Source: a virus. Taken from it: a stretch of 23,391 nt of DNA. The notes below the pieces were generated by a model, which worked only from the letters and a program-made list of their open reading frames with translations, did no database searches and had not been told where the DNA came from. Location of the stretch: positions 1-23,391 of the IMG/VR virus record IMGVR_UViG_3300044491_000371, one strand, 5' to 3'. Shown piece after piece: positions 1 to 9,500 of the stretch (position 1 is its first letter; every line of letters begins with the position of its first letter). Made by a program: the position numbers and the translations under genes.

Positions 1-2
1 AG

Positions 3-632
3 TTAAACACTGACCCCAGTTCACTCCTGGATACAAACGGCACTACAAGAGTGGCTGCCAGTACCTCAGGGGCAACCGTAACTGGTACCCTGGCTATCAC
101 AGGTAACATCACCCTGGGTGGCGATGGTTTGACACTGGGTACCCATACAGCAGGGAACTACGTTGCAGGTATAACTGCAGGTACAGGCGTTACCGTAGCA
201 GGTTCAGGATCCGAGGGTGCAACACCCACAGTATCTATAGGCCAGTCTGTAGGAACTTCAGACACAGTTCAGTTTGCCGAGGTTAGATCCACAGGCAACG
301 TCACAGCCTACTACTCAGACATGAGACTTAAGACCGACATCCAACCCATAGATGGAGCCTTAGATAAGGTTATGTCCCTCAATGGGTTTTACTTCAGACC
401 GAATGAGATAGCTAAAGATTACGGTTATGAAGACAAGGTGGAGGTAGGGGTCTCTGCTCAGGACGTCCAAGCTATCATGCCTGAGGTAATAGCTGAGGCT
501 CCTATCGACCCTACATACATGACGGTACACTATGAGAAGCTAGTACCACTACTCATAGAATCAATTAAGGAACTAAAGAAACAATTAGATACACATAAGG
601 AAGGATGTACCTGTAATGGCTATCCAGTCTAG
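3..632 (+). CDS. Tail fibre, C-terminal part with S74 self-cleaving chaperone (5' end outside window)
   Basis: This is the distal end of a host-binding tail fibre. The frame is open to the left edge, so the GTG at 51 is an internal Val and not a start. The visible part begins with Gly/Thr/Val-rich beta-shaft sequence with repeats such as TVTGTLAITGNITL. It ends in a peptidase S74 intramolecular chaperone of about 105 residues. The motif SDMRLK (codons 315-332) matches the known SDxRLK signature, in which the Ser and the Lys five residues later form the catalytic dyad. In this family the chaperone trimerises the fibre and then cuts itself off just before the Ser. A C-terminal helix (LIESIKELKKQL) is the expected coiled coil, and the tail carries a Cys-Thr-Cys. 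The stop overlaps the next gene by 17 bases. The receptor is unknown. Confidence 0.88.
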   Translation, partial: LNTDPSSLLDTNGTTRVAASTSGATVTGTLAITGNITLGGDGLTLGTHTAGNYVAGITAGTGVTVAGSGSEGATPTVSIGQSVGTSDTVQFAEVRSTGNVTAYYSDMRLKTDIQPIDGALDKVMSLNGFYFRPNEIAKDYGYEDKVEVGVSAQDVQAIMPEVIAEAPIDPTYMTVHYEKLVPLLIESIKELKKQLDTHKEGCTCNGYPV

Positions 633-1236
633 TGGTGTCATATCCATGGATAACATCCGTACTGAGTTTGGTGACACTGGTTCCATAGCCCTAAGTGAAT
701 GCTATAGGGGTGGTAGTATCGTTCCATCGACACTGTCGGATACGGCTACTGCAGGATCCACTTCAGCAACTACTCAGAACTCAGGCCGTAGTATTGACAC
801 TGGCTTGACCTTTAATGGCAGTAACCTATTTAGTTACTCTAGATGGTCAGACAACGGTTCAGCTAACATTCAGTCATGGTCGTTTACAGTAGATAAGACT
901 GGTACATATAACTACAGTTTTGGATACTACTACGGTGGCTTCGGTAACCCTAGTACAGCTACAATCGTTATAGCTAAGAATGGCACTGAGCAGCTTAACC
1001 AGGGGTTAACATCTAACGACAGTACTGCCTATTACAACGGTAGCTGCACAGCGACTGCAGGGGATACGATTACAGGGTCATTCACAGGTTCAAGTGCAGG
1101 TTGGTCTAACAACTCATTTAACTTTGGTGGAGACAGCTCCTCTACAAAAACAATTACAGTAACTGTTAATGCCAGTGTGCCTACATCAGGAACAATAGAA
1201 TTAGACGACTTCTACTCGGCTACTAACTCCATATAG
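616..1236 (+). CDS. Small beta-rich virion or adhesin-like protein (206 aa)
   Basis: I do not know its exact function. The N-terminus (MAIQSSGVISMDNIRTEFG, then SLSECYRGG) resembles an opening block that I recall from many proteins coded next to tail fibres in marine phages, where the pattern is roughly ISLSDIxTEFG...SLSEYYRGG. The rest is rich in Ser, Thr, Asn, Gly and aromatic residues, with alternating beta-type sequence such as YNYSFGYYYGGF and TKTITVTVN. That suggests a secreted-type beta-sandwich without enzymatic motifs. It starts inside the end of the upstream fibre gene, and an AAGGAAGG stretch (598-605) could serve as its ribosome-binding site. The position suggests a fibre-associated structural or receptor-binding protein, which is inference. 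Confidence 0.75.
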   Translation: MAIQSSGVISMDNIRTEFGDTGSIALSECYRGGSIVPSTLSDTATAGSTSATTQNSGRSIDTGLTFNGSNLFSYSRWSDNGSANIQSWSFTVDKTGTYNYSFGYYYGGFGNPSTATIVIAKNGTEQLNQGLTSNDSTAYYNGSCTATAGDTITGSFTGSSAGWSNNSFNFGGDSSSTKTITVTVNASVPTSGTIELDDFYSATNSI

Positions 1237-1244
1237 GTGACACC

Positions 1245-1454
1245 ATGTTTAAACTACTTGTTTACGCCTGTATGATTATAAACCCTAAACAGTGTCTTAT
1301 ACTTGAAAACACTGAGTACCCAGTTATCTATGAAACTTTTGAGCAATGCAAAGAAAGAGCCTTAGTCATAGGCAGTGAGATACCAAAGTATATAAAAGGC
1401 TACAGGGCTGTTAAGTGGAAGTGCAGTGAGGTTAAGGAAGGTCGTTTCATATGA
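1245..1454 (+). CDS. Small Cys-containing hypothetical protein (69 aa)
   Basis: Function is not known. The protein has a short hydrophobic N-terminus (MFKLLVYACMI) and four Cys residues at about 9, 17, 35 and 59. Motifs such as CLILENTEYPV, FEQCKERA and YRAVKWKCSEV suggest a small disulfide-stabilised or exported domain, and I recall similar small proteins near phage fibre and tail genes. It begins 8 bases after the previous stop. Its stop overlaps the next start in an ATGA arrangement, indicating translational coupling. Whether the hydrophobic start is a signal peptide or just a first beta strand cannot be decided here. Confidence 0.7.
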   Translation: MFKLLVYACMIINPKQCLILENTEYPVIYETFEQCKERALVIGSEIPKYIKGYRAVKWKCSEVKEGRFI

Positions 1455-1579
1455 CATCTAACGACCAGGTAGTATTAGACAAAAAGTATGAAGACTTCAT
1501 GTCATCTCTCAAGGAGAAAGACAGTGTTCTTTATTACCAACTTAGATCAAAAGAGAAACCAGTAAAAGAAAGCAGTTAG
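1451..1579 (+). CDS. Tiny charged hypothetical protein (42 aa)
   Basis: This short gene fills the gap between the 69-aa gene and the nozzle gene. It starts with ATG at 1451, which overlaps the upstream TGA as ATGA, and ends with TAG at 1577-1579, one base before the nozzle start. The product (MTSNDQVVLDKKYEDFMSSL at its start) is hydrophilic, Lys/Glu-rich and probably helical, with no recognisable domain. The case for it rests on the perfect fit between neighbours and the stop-start overlap. It could instead be a leader that only couples translation into the nozzle gene. Confidence 0.6.
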   Translation: MTSNDQVVLDKKYEDFMSSLKEKDSVLYYQLRSKEKPVKESS

Positions 1580-1580
1580 T

Positions 1581-3197
1581 ATGGGTAGTAACTTTCCAAT
1601 TAGAGACTTAGGTTCTGTTGGAGTTATATCTGATAAAAGCTCTTACAACATACCAGTGAATGCATTTAGTGAAGCGTTAAATGTTCGGTTTGACGAGGGG
1701 AAAATTCGTAGGTCACCAATCTTCAGAAACGTAAAAGGATCACTGGGATTTACCCCTCGTTTCTCTTATGGTGTCGTTCCATCGACAGGATACGACAGTG
1801 TATTAATGATTTCCGACGCCTATGTTATCAATGAGTATAACTCAGGTGTCGTATCAGACAGAAGTGGTTCAATCAGTGGCAGTTCAGATCCACGACCTTT
1901 TACAGGAACTACTCTGTCTTCCGTAACTTATATTAACAGAGAAGACCGTGTCCCAGTATTTAGAAACTCATCAGCAACTAACTTCGCTGACTTAACTAAC
2001 TGGCCTACATCTTACAGGTGTGCATCACTAAGGTCATACAATGACTTCTTAATTGCACTCAACACAGTCGAAGGGGCTAGTAACTTCCCTACTCGTGTAA
2101 GGTGGTCGAATATTGCCCTGGCAGATAACGTCCCTGATAGTTGGGATGAGACAGACCTAACTAAATCTGCAGGTTTTAACGACCTGGGTGAGATGCAAAC
2201 AGGTATCATCGACGGTATGCCTTTAGGTAGTAACTTTATTATCTACTCTAGTGACCAGGTATGGTTGATGGAGTTTGTCGGTGGTACGTTTATATTTAAC
2301 TTTAGGAAGTTATTTACTGACTGTGGTTTGATCAATCAAAACTGTGTAGTTGAAGTAGACGGTAAACACTATGCCTTTGGTGACTTTGACATATACGTTC
2401 ACGACGGAACATCTAAGCAGTCTATATGCGATGAAAGAGTAAGAAGTTTTATCTATAACAGCCTAAACAACACAGCCAAGGAAAGGTTCTTTGTTCAGCA
2501 TAACCCAACATTAAATGAGATATACTTCTGTTACCTATCAGGTGATGCCCTGGTAAACTTCCCTAATGCTAACAGGTGTAATAGAGCTGCAGTTTATAAC
2601 TACAGAAACAACACCTGGTCATTCATGGATTTACCCAACGTATCTTCAGGTACAGTAGCAAACATAAACTCTATCGTAACCTATGCAGGTGCAACTGGTC
2701 TAGAGTATGACCTAACAGGTGGTACCTACTACGCCCAGGAAGACAGCTTTGACAGACATACATTAATGGTGGGTGAATCAGTCACTGCAGATGGTCTGAC
2801 TTCAGACAAGCTATTTGCATTAGACTTATCCGATGAGGGGCGTGTTGCCTTTCAGCTAGACACTGAGGCCATAAAGCCATCCCAGGTAGAGCGTATCGGC
2901 ATAGACTTAGATGAGACAAAGGTACCCCTTAGTGGCTACAAGGTTATCAACGCCATATACCCACAGGCTACAACAACGAACTCTAACAAAGACATAATAT
3001 TTACATTTGGTGCATCAGACATACCCAACTCACTGCCTACATATGGCATCTCAACAACCTTTAACACAAGCAGTGACTATAAGATTGATAGTCGTTCATC
3101 AGGTCGTTACCTGAGTTACAAGATACTTGTATCAGACAACAAGGACTTTGAGATATCAGGTTTCGACATCGACATATCAGCTACTGGTGCAAGATAA
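1581..3197 (+). CDS. Tail nozzle / phage stabilisation protein (538 aa)
   Basis: This is the likely tail nozzle, the tube-closing protein below the adaptor that corresponds functionally to T7 gp12 or P22 gp10. The N-terminus contains the usual opening of this group: FPIRDLGSVGVISD, then NAFSEALNVRFDEGKIRRSP. It is followed by a long all-beta protein with propeller-like repeats (for example FIIYSSDQVWLMEFVGG, HYAFGDFDIYVHDG, AVYNYRNNTWSFMDLP). Length fits the family, and no enzymatic motif is seen. It lies upstream of the ejection-protein genes, as in T7 where gp12 precedes gp14-16. The start has only a weak purine-rich ribosome-binding site and immediately follows the 42-aa gene, so coupled translation is likely. 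I did not align it; the call is from sequence style and context. Confidence 0.8.
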   Translation: MGSNFPIRDLGSVGVISDKSSYNIPVNAFSEALNVRFDEGKIRRSPIFRNVKGSLGFTPRFSYGVVPSTGYDSVLMISDAYVINEYNSGVVSDRSGSISGSSDPRPFTGTTLSSVTYINREDRVPVFRNSSATNFADLTNWPTSYRCASLRSYNDFLIALNTVEGASNFPTRVRWSNIALADNVPDSWDETDLTKSAGFNDLGEMQTGIIDGMPLGSNFIIYSSDQVWLMEFVGGTFIFNFRKLFTDCGLINQNCVVEVDGKHYAFGDFDIYVHDGTSKQSICDERVRSFIYNSLNNTAKERFFVQHNPTLNEIYFCYLSGDALVNFPNANRCNRAAVYNYRNNTWSFMDLPNVSSGTVANINSIVTYAGATGLEYDLTGGTYYAQEDSFDRHTLMVGESVTADGLTSDKLFALDLSDEGRVAFQLDTEAIKPSQVERIGIDLDETKVPLSGYKVINAIYPQATTTNSNKDIIFTFGASDIPNSLPTYGISTTFNTSSDYKIDSRSSGRYLSYKILVSDNKDFEISGFDIDISATGAR

Positions 3198-3206
3198 GGA
3201 GATAAC

Positions 3207-3485
3207 ATGGCAGTAGATAGTAAAACTAATGTAGTTGTCCAGGGTTACAGTCGATCTCAATACCCAGTATTTGAAGAGGGTATGAGAAGATACCTCCAAG
3301 AAGAGCTACAAAGATTAGAGAATGCAATTAGGCAGCTGCAGATAGCTGCGATAGTCGTTGCAGACATAGAGCCTGAGAACACTATTAAGGGAATGGTCAG
3401 GTATGCTGTGTCACCATGGGATCCATTGTCAAATGGGTTTAGTGGTTTAGTCGTTTACAACGGATCATCATGGGTAGCAGTATGA
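3207..3485 (+). CDS. Small virion-associated protein with helical N-half and beta C-half (92 aa)
   Basis: I recognise the layout but not a proven function. Residues about 22-50 form an amphipathic helix (YLQEELQRLENAIRQLQI), probably an oligomerising coiled coil. The C-terminus (GMVRYAVSPWDP, then GLVVYNGSSWVAV) is a short beta motif of the kind found in many phage virion proteins, where a pattern like G-x-VRYADG...G-YVYxxGxW recurs. A strong ribosome-binding site AAGGAG (3196-3201) overlaps the stop of the nozzle gene and sits 5 bases before the ATG. It may be a minor tail component or a fibre-attachment protein. The stop overlaps the start of the cupin-like gene. Confidence 0.72.
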   Translation: MAVDSKTNVVVQGYSRSQYPVFEEGMRRYLQEELQRLENAIRQLQIAAIVVADIEPENTIKGMVRYAVSPWDPLSNGFSGLVVYNGSSWVAV

Positions 3486-3985
3486 CATTAAACAATCCAG
3501 TAATGCTAAAGGCCTCAGTTACGGCTTATCAGCATAAGTTAGAAGATGCTATTGATAAAGGTGAAGTAACAGACGTTATGGATCAATGTACTTTACAGCA
3601 TCACTTTGCTGAATATTTAAAAGAGTACGATGCAGGTGTCTATGCTAGAGAAATGTTTATTCCTAAGGGTGTAACTGTCGTTGGTAAGATACATAGATAT
3701 TCACATTTATCGTTTTTACTTAAAGGTAAGATAATCGTTGTATCTGAGTTTACTGACAGGATTACTATGGAGGCACCTTATACCTTCGCTTCACCTGCAG
3801 GGTCTAAAAGAGCATTCTTTGCTTTAGAAGATGCTTTACTAACAAACGTACATATGACGAGAACACCATATGAAGAAAACCTTCCTGATATTGAAAAGGA
3901 AGTCATAGCAGAAAGTTACTCAGAACTAGGTATGGAAGAACCTGACATAGAACTGTTTAACAATAATATCTTAAGAAAGGAATAA
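3482..3985 (+). CDS. Cupin-like fold protein in the virion operon (167 aa)
   Basis: The central part reads like a single cupin-type beta barrel. REMFIPKGVTVVGKIHRYSH leads into LSFLLKGKIIVVSEF and later APYTFASPAGSKRAFFALE and LLTNVHMTR. This matches the usual order of an ascending strand with His, a Gly-Lys turn, and a late His. His residues in HRYSH and NVH could hold a metal, but the classical cupin metal site is not complete, so it may be structural. I place the start at ATG 3482, which overlaps the upstream TGA as ATGA. An in-frame ATG at 3470 would add four residues. The C-terminus is acidic. No substrate can be inferred; proteins of this kind occur in phage structural clusters as unassigned genes. 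Confidence 0.68.
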   Translation: MTLNNPVMLKASVTAYQHKLEDAIDKGEVTDVMDQCTLQHHFAEYLKEYDAGVYAREMFIPKGVTVVGKIHRYSHLSFLLKGKIIVVSEFTDRITMEAPYTFASPAGSKRAFFALEDALLTNVHMTRTPYEENLPDIEKEVIAESYSELGMEEPDIELFNNNILRKE

Positions 3986-3989
3986 TATT

Positions 3990-5033
3990 ATGGCATGGGG
4001 TGCGATAGCAGGTGCCGTCATTGGTGGCGTCATGAACAAACAAGCAGCCAAGAAAAGTGCTGCAGCTATGGATAGAGCAACTGAAGCTCAAATGGCAGGG
4101 TTTAACTTAGCCAAACCATACCTTGAATACGGATACAAAGGTGGTCAGGCAGGTCTAGACTATTCATTAGACAAGGGTGCCTACACTGGTGACACCTATG
4201 CCAATATGAACGACATGTCTACGGCAGGTTATAACTACATGAATAACTTTGGCATGGGTCAGATGAACAATGCACAGAACTTCATGAACCAGGGTTCTCA
4301 ATTCGCCAACAACTACTCCAACTTATATAACCGTGCAGGTCAGGATGCTATAGGAGACGCTACAAACTATGCAATTAATAACTCTTCTCCGTTGGTTCAG
4401 GCAGCTATGCGAGACAGTACAAGACAGCTTAATGAACAGACTTTACCAGGTATTAACATGGCTGCGTCAGGTAGTGGCAATGTCAACTCCAGTAGAGCAG
4501 GAGTTGCTGACGCTGTTGCTCGTCGGTCTTATGATGACCGTATGGCTGATGTAACTTCAAACATACAGGATAACTTAGCCAATAGGTACTTAACTCAGAA
4601 CCAAAACCAGTTTGCTAATCAGATGAATGCTAACCAGGCTCTTGCCAACACTTATAACCAAGGATTTGGCATGGGTGGAAACATAGCCAACATGATGACT
4701 GGTGCAGGTAATGCATTCCAAACAGATTCACAGAACCAAATTAATGCTGATAAGGCACAGTTTGAAGACGACAGGGACTTTCAGTTAAACCAGTACAATA
4801 AGTTTATGTCAGGTATATTGGGTAAGGCTCCAAGTAACTCATCACAGAATGTAAAGCCAAACCTATACAATCCTAACATGAGTGGACTTATGGGAGCCAT
4901 ACAGGGCTTTGGTATGGGTGGTAAGATTGCTAATGCCTTCCAAGGCTTTGGTGGTGGTCAACCTGCAGTTCAAAATGACATATATCCTACTATAGGAACA
5001 GGTAACACAGGTTATGGCTTTGGGTTTGGTTAA
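3990..5033 (+). CDS. Internal virion / DNA-ejection protein (347 aa)
   Basis: This is probably the first of three proteins stored in the head and ejected at infection, comparable in role to T7 gp14 or P22 gp7. The N-terminus is a glycine-rich hydrophobic helix (MAWGAIAGAVIGGVM) followed by KKSAAAMDRATEAQ helices. The middle is unusually rich in Asn, Gln, Met, Ala and Gly (for example QNQNQFANQMNANQ). A block ASGSGNVNSSRAGVADAVAR is of a type I recall from such proteins. The C-terminal 60 residues are Gly/Phe-rich and low-complexity (GFGMGG repeats). No catalytic motif is seen. The stop TAA overlaps the next ATG (TAATG), so the two ejection genes are translationally coupled. Confidence 0.75.
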   Translation: MAWGAIAGAVIGGVMNKQAAKKSAAAMDRATEAQMAGFNLAKPYLEYGYKGGQAGLDYSLDKGAYTGDTYANMNDMSTAGYNYMNNFGMGQMNNAQNFMNQGSQFANNYSNLYNRAGQDAIGDATNYAINNSSPLVQAAMRDSTRQLNEQTLPGINMAASGSGNVNSSRAGVADAVARRSYDDRMADVTSNIQDNLANRYLTQNQNQFANQMNANQALANTYNQGFGMGGNIANMMTGAGNAFQTDSQNQINADKAQFEDDRDFQLNQYNKFMSGILGKAPSNSSQNVKPNLYNPNMSGLMGAIQGFGMGGKIANAFQGFGGGQPAVQNDIYPTIGTGNTGYGFGFG

Positions 5034-6583
5034 TGATGAATCCATACGGCTACTTAACTAACTACAGTAATGCCGTAACCCCTCCTTTATTAGACTTAAT
5101 ACTACAAAATGAAACAGGCCATCTATCTCAGAAAGACAGGTGGAACCCTTATAAGTCCAAGTCTAGTGCAGGTGCTATTGGTGGTTATCAGCTTATGCCT
5201 AAGTACCTTCATGACTACGGCTACGGCATGGATCCATACATCCAGGCAGACGCTGTAAACCCTGAGAAATCTAGGGAGATAGCAGGTGAGCTAATTAAGG
5301 GTTACTCAGGTCACTATGGATTTACTAACCTGGCTGATACATTAATCGGCTACAACATGGGTGCCAAGAAAACCAGTGACTGGATAAAAAGAGGCAGGAA
5401 CATAGAAGAGCTTCCTGACGAAACTAAGGCTTACCTCAAAAGAGCCAAGAACTATATCGACCAAAACCCTGACAAATATAATATAGCCAAGATCAATCAA
5501 CAGATGGCTGAAGAAGGAACTAATGAAATGAATATGTTCACCCCTAATTACTACAAGCAACTTCAAGCACAAAACTTTATAGAAGGTAATAGAAGAGACG
5601 GTGAAGACCCATATAGTGAAGGCTATGGTTTTTATGGAATGAACGCACCTGCCCCTGTATTAGCTAATCAACATATTGTCGGTAATCCTAACAATAATAG
5701 ATTTGTGTCACCTGAGACAAACGGTGTTTTAACTAACAACAACAATATGATGTATGAAGCTGCAGCAGGTAATAACAACGGTGTTATGTCAGCTAATGCA
5801 GATACTTTATATGGCAATGAAAATCTTGTAGGTCAGGGCAACAATAACACACCCATACTATCAACCCCTAACTATGTTGAATCCCCTACTCTAATGAGAA
5901 GAAGAGACAGCCAGGAGTTAACTAAGGGTGTAAAGTATCCTGAAGATATTGGTCTAAATGAAATGCTTATCCGTATTGGTGGTGCAGGTTTAGCTAATGC
6001 AAGTATGGGTGGTAACAGACAGGTTGCTGATGCCACTGACATGTATGGTAAAATCATGGACTACAATCGTAGTCAGGGTCTAGCAAAGTATAAGATAGAT
6101 GTGGCTAATGCTCAGAAAAATGCAAAACAACTAAGAGCTGACCAAGATTACTTAGGTAATATAGACCAGTCACTTGGTGATATGGACAAAGCTTTGGCAG
6201 GTCTTGAATCTGTTAAAACTAATAAGTTTAAAGGTTTAACTGGTGTATTAGACGGTACAATTATAGCTTGGTATGACACCCTTAGAGGAAACCCTGAAGA
6301 TAAGACAAGGTTATTACTTCAGAAACTAAAAGTCGATGACACACTACTACGAGTAGCTCAGACCAAGGGTGCGATATCTAATGCAGAAATGGAATTATTT
6401 ATGTCACCTGCTCCTTCCGTGGGTCTAAATCAAGAAAGCACATGGATAGCTTGGATTAACGATAGAAAGCAAGCCTTACAGAAAATAAAGGCAAGACTGA
6501 CAGGTAATATGCAGGTTATCCCTAGCCAACAGGCATCTCAGTCACAAATCCGTCACGGCGTTCAAATTACAAGAGTAAAATAA
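5033..6583 (+). CDS. Internal virion protein with N-terminal lytic transglycosylase domain (516 aa)
   Basis: The first 130 residues form a lysozyme-like lytic transglycosylase (SLT) domain, which cleaves peptidoglycan glycans with release of anhydromuramic ends. The presumed catalytic Glu is E27 in LILQNETGH. The second family motif is AGAIGGYQLMP (about 46-56) and the third is LIGYNMG (about 105-111). The remaining 380 residues are Asn-rich and low-complexity (about 220-270), then helical and charged, without a recognised domain. Next to the other ejection-type genes, it most likely opens a local hole in the cell wall as DNA enters, like the T7 gp16 transglycosylase, rather than lysing the cell at the end of infection. 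ATG 5036 is an alternative start. Confidence 0.85.
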   Translation: MMNPYGYLTNYSNAVTPPLLDLILQNETGHLSQKDRWNPYKSKSSAGAIGGYQLMPKYLHDYGYGMDPYIQADAVNPEKSREIAGELIKGYSGHYGFTNLADTLIGYNMGAKKTSDWIKRGRNIEELPDETKAYLKRAKNYIDQNPDKYNIAKINQQMAEEGTNEMNMFTPNYYKQLQAQNFIEGNRRDGEDPYSEGYGFYGMNAPAPVLANQHIVGNPNNNRFVSPETNGVLTNNNNMMYEAAAGNNNGVMSANADTLYGNENLVGQGNNNTPILSTPNYVESPTLMRRRDSQELTKGVKYPEDIGLNEMLIRIGGAGLANASMGGNRQVADATDMYGKIMDYNRSQGLAKYKIDVANAQKNAKQLRADQDYLGNIDQSLGDMDKALAGLESVKTNKFKGLTGVLDGTIIAWYDTLRGNPEDKTRLLLQKLKVDDTLLRVAQTKGAISNAEMELFMSPAPSVGLNQESTWIAWINDRKQALQKIKARLTGNMQVIPSQQASQSQIRHGVQITRVK

Positions 6584-6585
6584 AT

Positions 6586-9500
6586 ATGGCTCAGTATCAA
6601 ATTGGCAATCAAGTCTATGACATTCCTGATAACACACCTCAAGCGACTGTAGATAAAATATTAGATGAATTAGCATTGGAAGTATCTCAGCAAGGCAACA
6701 ATCAACAGCAAGGTACTGACGGTGTATTTGATTTCGCTGCTGACCAATTTCAGAAACTCGGTGGTAAAGGTATCGAGGCCTTTGGACGAGCCACAGGTTT
6801 AGAGGGTGTAGAGAAATACGGTACCGATGTTGTAAAACAACAGGAAATAGACATTACCAAAGGTGGATACAAGTCAAAATACAACAAGTCATTCTCAGAT
6901 ACTTGGGATGAAGACGGCTTAGAGGCTGCATTTGGATGGATAGGTGAAAAAGTAGCTGAAAACTCAATGACTACAGGTGCATCCTTAGTCGGAGCAGGGG
7001 CAACAGCAGCAGCAGCCCTTATATCAGCCCCTGCAGCCTTATTATTCGGTGGTGTAACTTTAGCAGGTAGTGCCTTACTGGGTACAGGTGAAGTTGCAAG
7101 TGAGATAGAAGACAAAACTGGTAGTTATGACCCTAATTTAGCAGTCGGAGTTGGAGCTATCATAGGTCTACTAGACAAGTTTGGTGCAGGTAAGGTCATA
7201 CCTAAAGATCAACTAGCTAAATTAAGTGCAAAACAGATAGCACAGAGGCTCAATAAAGCAGGTTTCAAAGAGGCATCTAAAGAATTTACAAAAAGAACAC
7301 TTAAAAAAAGTGGTATTGAGTTTGGTACTGAAGGAGTACAAGAAAGTCTTTCTATGGGAGCCTCAGCTCTATCAGGTGGTGAGTATACACTCAAAGAAGC
7401 TAGAGATAGGTTTATAGATGCAGGTGTAGTAGGTGGAGCCATGGGTGGTGGTGTATCTGTCGGTACTGATGCAGTCACAGGTGGTGTAAACACAGTAAGA
7501 AAAGTAAAAGACGGTGTTACTTCAGTATTTGATAAGAAAACCAAAGAGCCAAATGACCCTGAAGGAGCTACAGAATTAGCAAACAGGCTTAATACAATAG
7601 CAACAGCTAACGACTACAACCTTCAAGACTTAGATAAGATGTCCACAAAGGGTGCAAGAGAGACTGTAGACAAAGCACATATACAGGTAGCTGAAGAGCT
7701 GAAGCAGTTAGGTAAAGACCTTAAGGAAAGGCTACAAGTAAGCCCCACTGATGAGTTATCAGTTGTTATCGACAAGGTGTTAGCCCAGGCAGGTCAAAGA
7801 GAGGCAAGAAACAAGACTAAAAGCACCGTAGGTAAGCAAGAGTTTGACGCTATAACTAGATTAACAGGTGACACACTCGAAGGTCAAAGAATGCTGTCTT
7901 TAATGAGGCAGATGAATGAGTTAACCGAGTTACACAACTCAGGATACCAACAAGGCCTATCTAAAATAACTGACAACTTCTCCCCTATTGGTGGAGGCAT
8001 TGGTTATGACAAAGGTGCTATTAACACCGAAAAGGTATTACGTCCTATAGCCTCAGGTGGAGCAGCTTTAAGTACTGGTGGAGCATCTTTACTCGGACAG
8101 CTTGGTATTGTTGCAGGTGGACGAGCCATAGACAAGTTAAGAGGTGTTAATAAGAGTGTTGTCGATCAATACATCCAAGACAATAAAGACGGTGACGGTA
8201 TTGACCTTGGTAACAACCCAAGTCTTAGACAAGATGCCATAGATAAAGCTAAACAAGCTGAACAAGAGGCAATACTAGCAGAACGACAGAAGTTACAAGA
8301 GCAACAAGACCGAGAGGCGTTAAATGCACAGCTAGATCAAGAGAATGCATCCCCTACTCCTAACTCACCACAGTTTATAATGGAAGACGGAACAGGTCTA
8401 ACTAAACAACAGGTTGAAGAAGTACTACAGCTTATTGAGCAGACACCTAATATTAATCCTGCTTTACAAAAGGCTATAAATGACTACAGAAACTCAGTTC
8501 GTATTGGTGGTAATGTATCAGACCTGTCACCATTAATAAGGGCTGTTAACGCAGCTGTAGAAGCTAACGGTATCCAAAGGACTAACCCACAAAACCAAAG
8601 CACGATGCAACAAAATCAGCAGATGGGTGGTCGTCCTAGCTATCAAAACAGTCCTAACTACCAACGAGGTATAGACGACAACCGTGCCTTTGCAGATGAG
8701 CTTATAGAGGCTGTTAACAACGACAATAACTTAAATGTTGTCGATAAACCTATATTAACCCAGGCACTTATGAACCTTAAGAAGAACCTAGGCTCTAGGC
8801 CTATGGAAACAGGAACAAGAATAGTTGAGGATTTGGGTACTAGGCTTAAAAACCCTGAGGCTATACAGCAATATGTCGTTCCTTATTTAGATCGAGTTAC
8901 ACAACAGCAGCCTAATCAACAAGATAACACAGAGATTATTGATGAACAAATAACACCATCAAACTTTAACGAAGGTGACCCTATTTTAGGTGCAGAGTTA
9001 GACCCATTTGGTTTAGGTGATATGATTGGTATCACTAGTGATGCTATAAGACCGACACCTGAAGAATTACAACAAATGCAAGATGGTACATTTAAACCTG
9101 AGAAGAAACAGTCATTAGTTGAGGCTTATGGTGGAATACAAAAGTTATGGGAAAAAGCCACAGGAAGAACAACACCATTTGAAAATACACCTGAGAATGT
9201 AGAAATTATAGCTACTGCTATGGCTCATGAAGGTATTAAAAACATAGGTTTAGATGGTAATGCTATTGGATGGTATGACAGAAAGTTAAAAGCAGCTAAA
9301 GTTATTATAAGTTCAATAGAGCCAAGGTATCAAGGTAATGAGGCAGCATTTGATTATGCTTTAGCCGTTACATCTAACGGTATAGCTGTAGCTGATAACT
9401 TTAACTATGCCATGGAAGTATTTAGAGAATATTTAGACACAGGAAGAATGCCTGAAAACTTTGCCAAAGGTGGTGAAAGAACACAGGCAATGCAAAATGC

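Noticed and set aside
51-632. A complete 193-aa fibre gene starting with GTG at 51
   Set aside because: The same frame is open from base 3 to the edge with fibre-like sequence and there is no ribosome-binding site, so it is a truncated longer gene.
4369-4554. 61-aa hydrophobic frame within the first ejection gene
   Set aside because: No ribosome-binding site and no sign of codon disturbance in the main frame.
7290-7312. A-rich slippery sequence as a programmed -1 frameshift site in the giant gene
   Set aside because: The -1 frame hits a stop within a few codons, no stimulatory structure is visible, and such A runs are common in this sequence.
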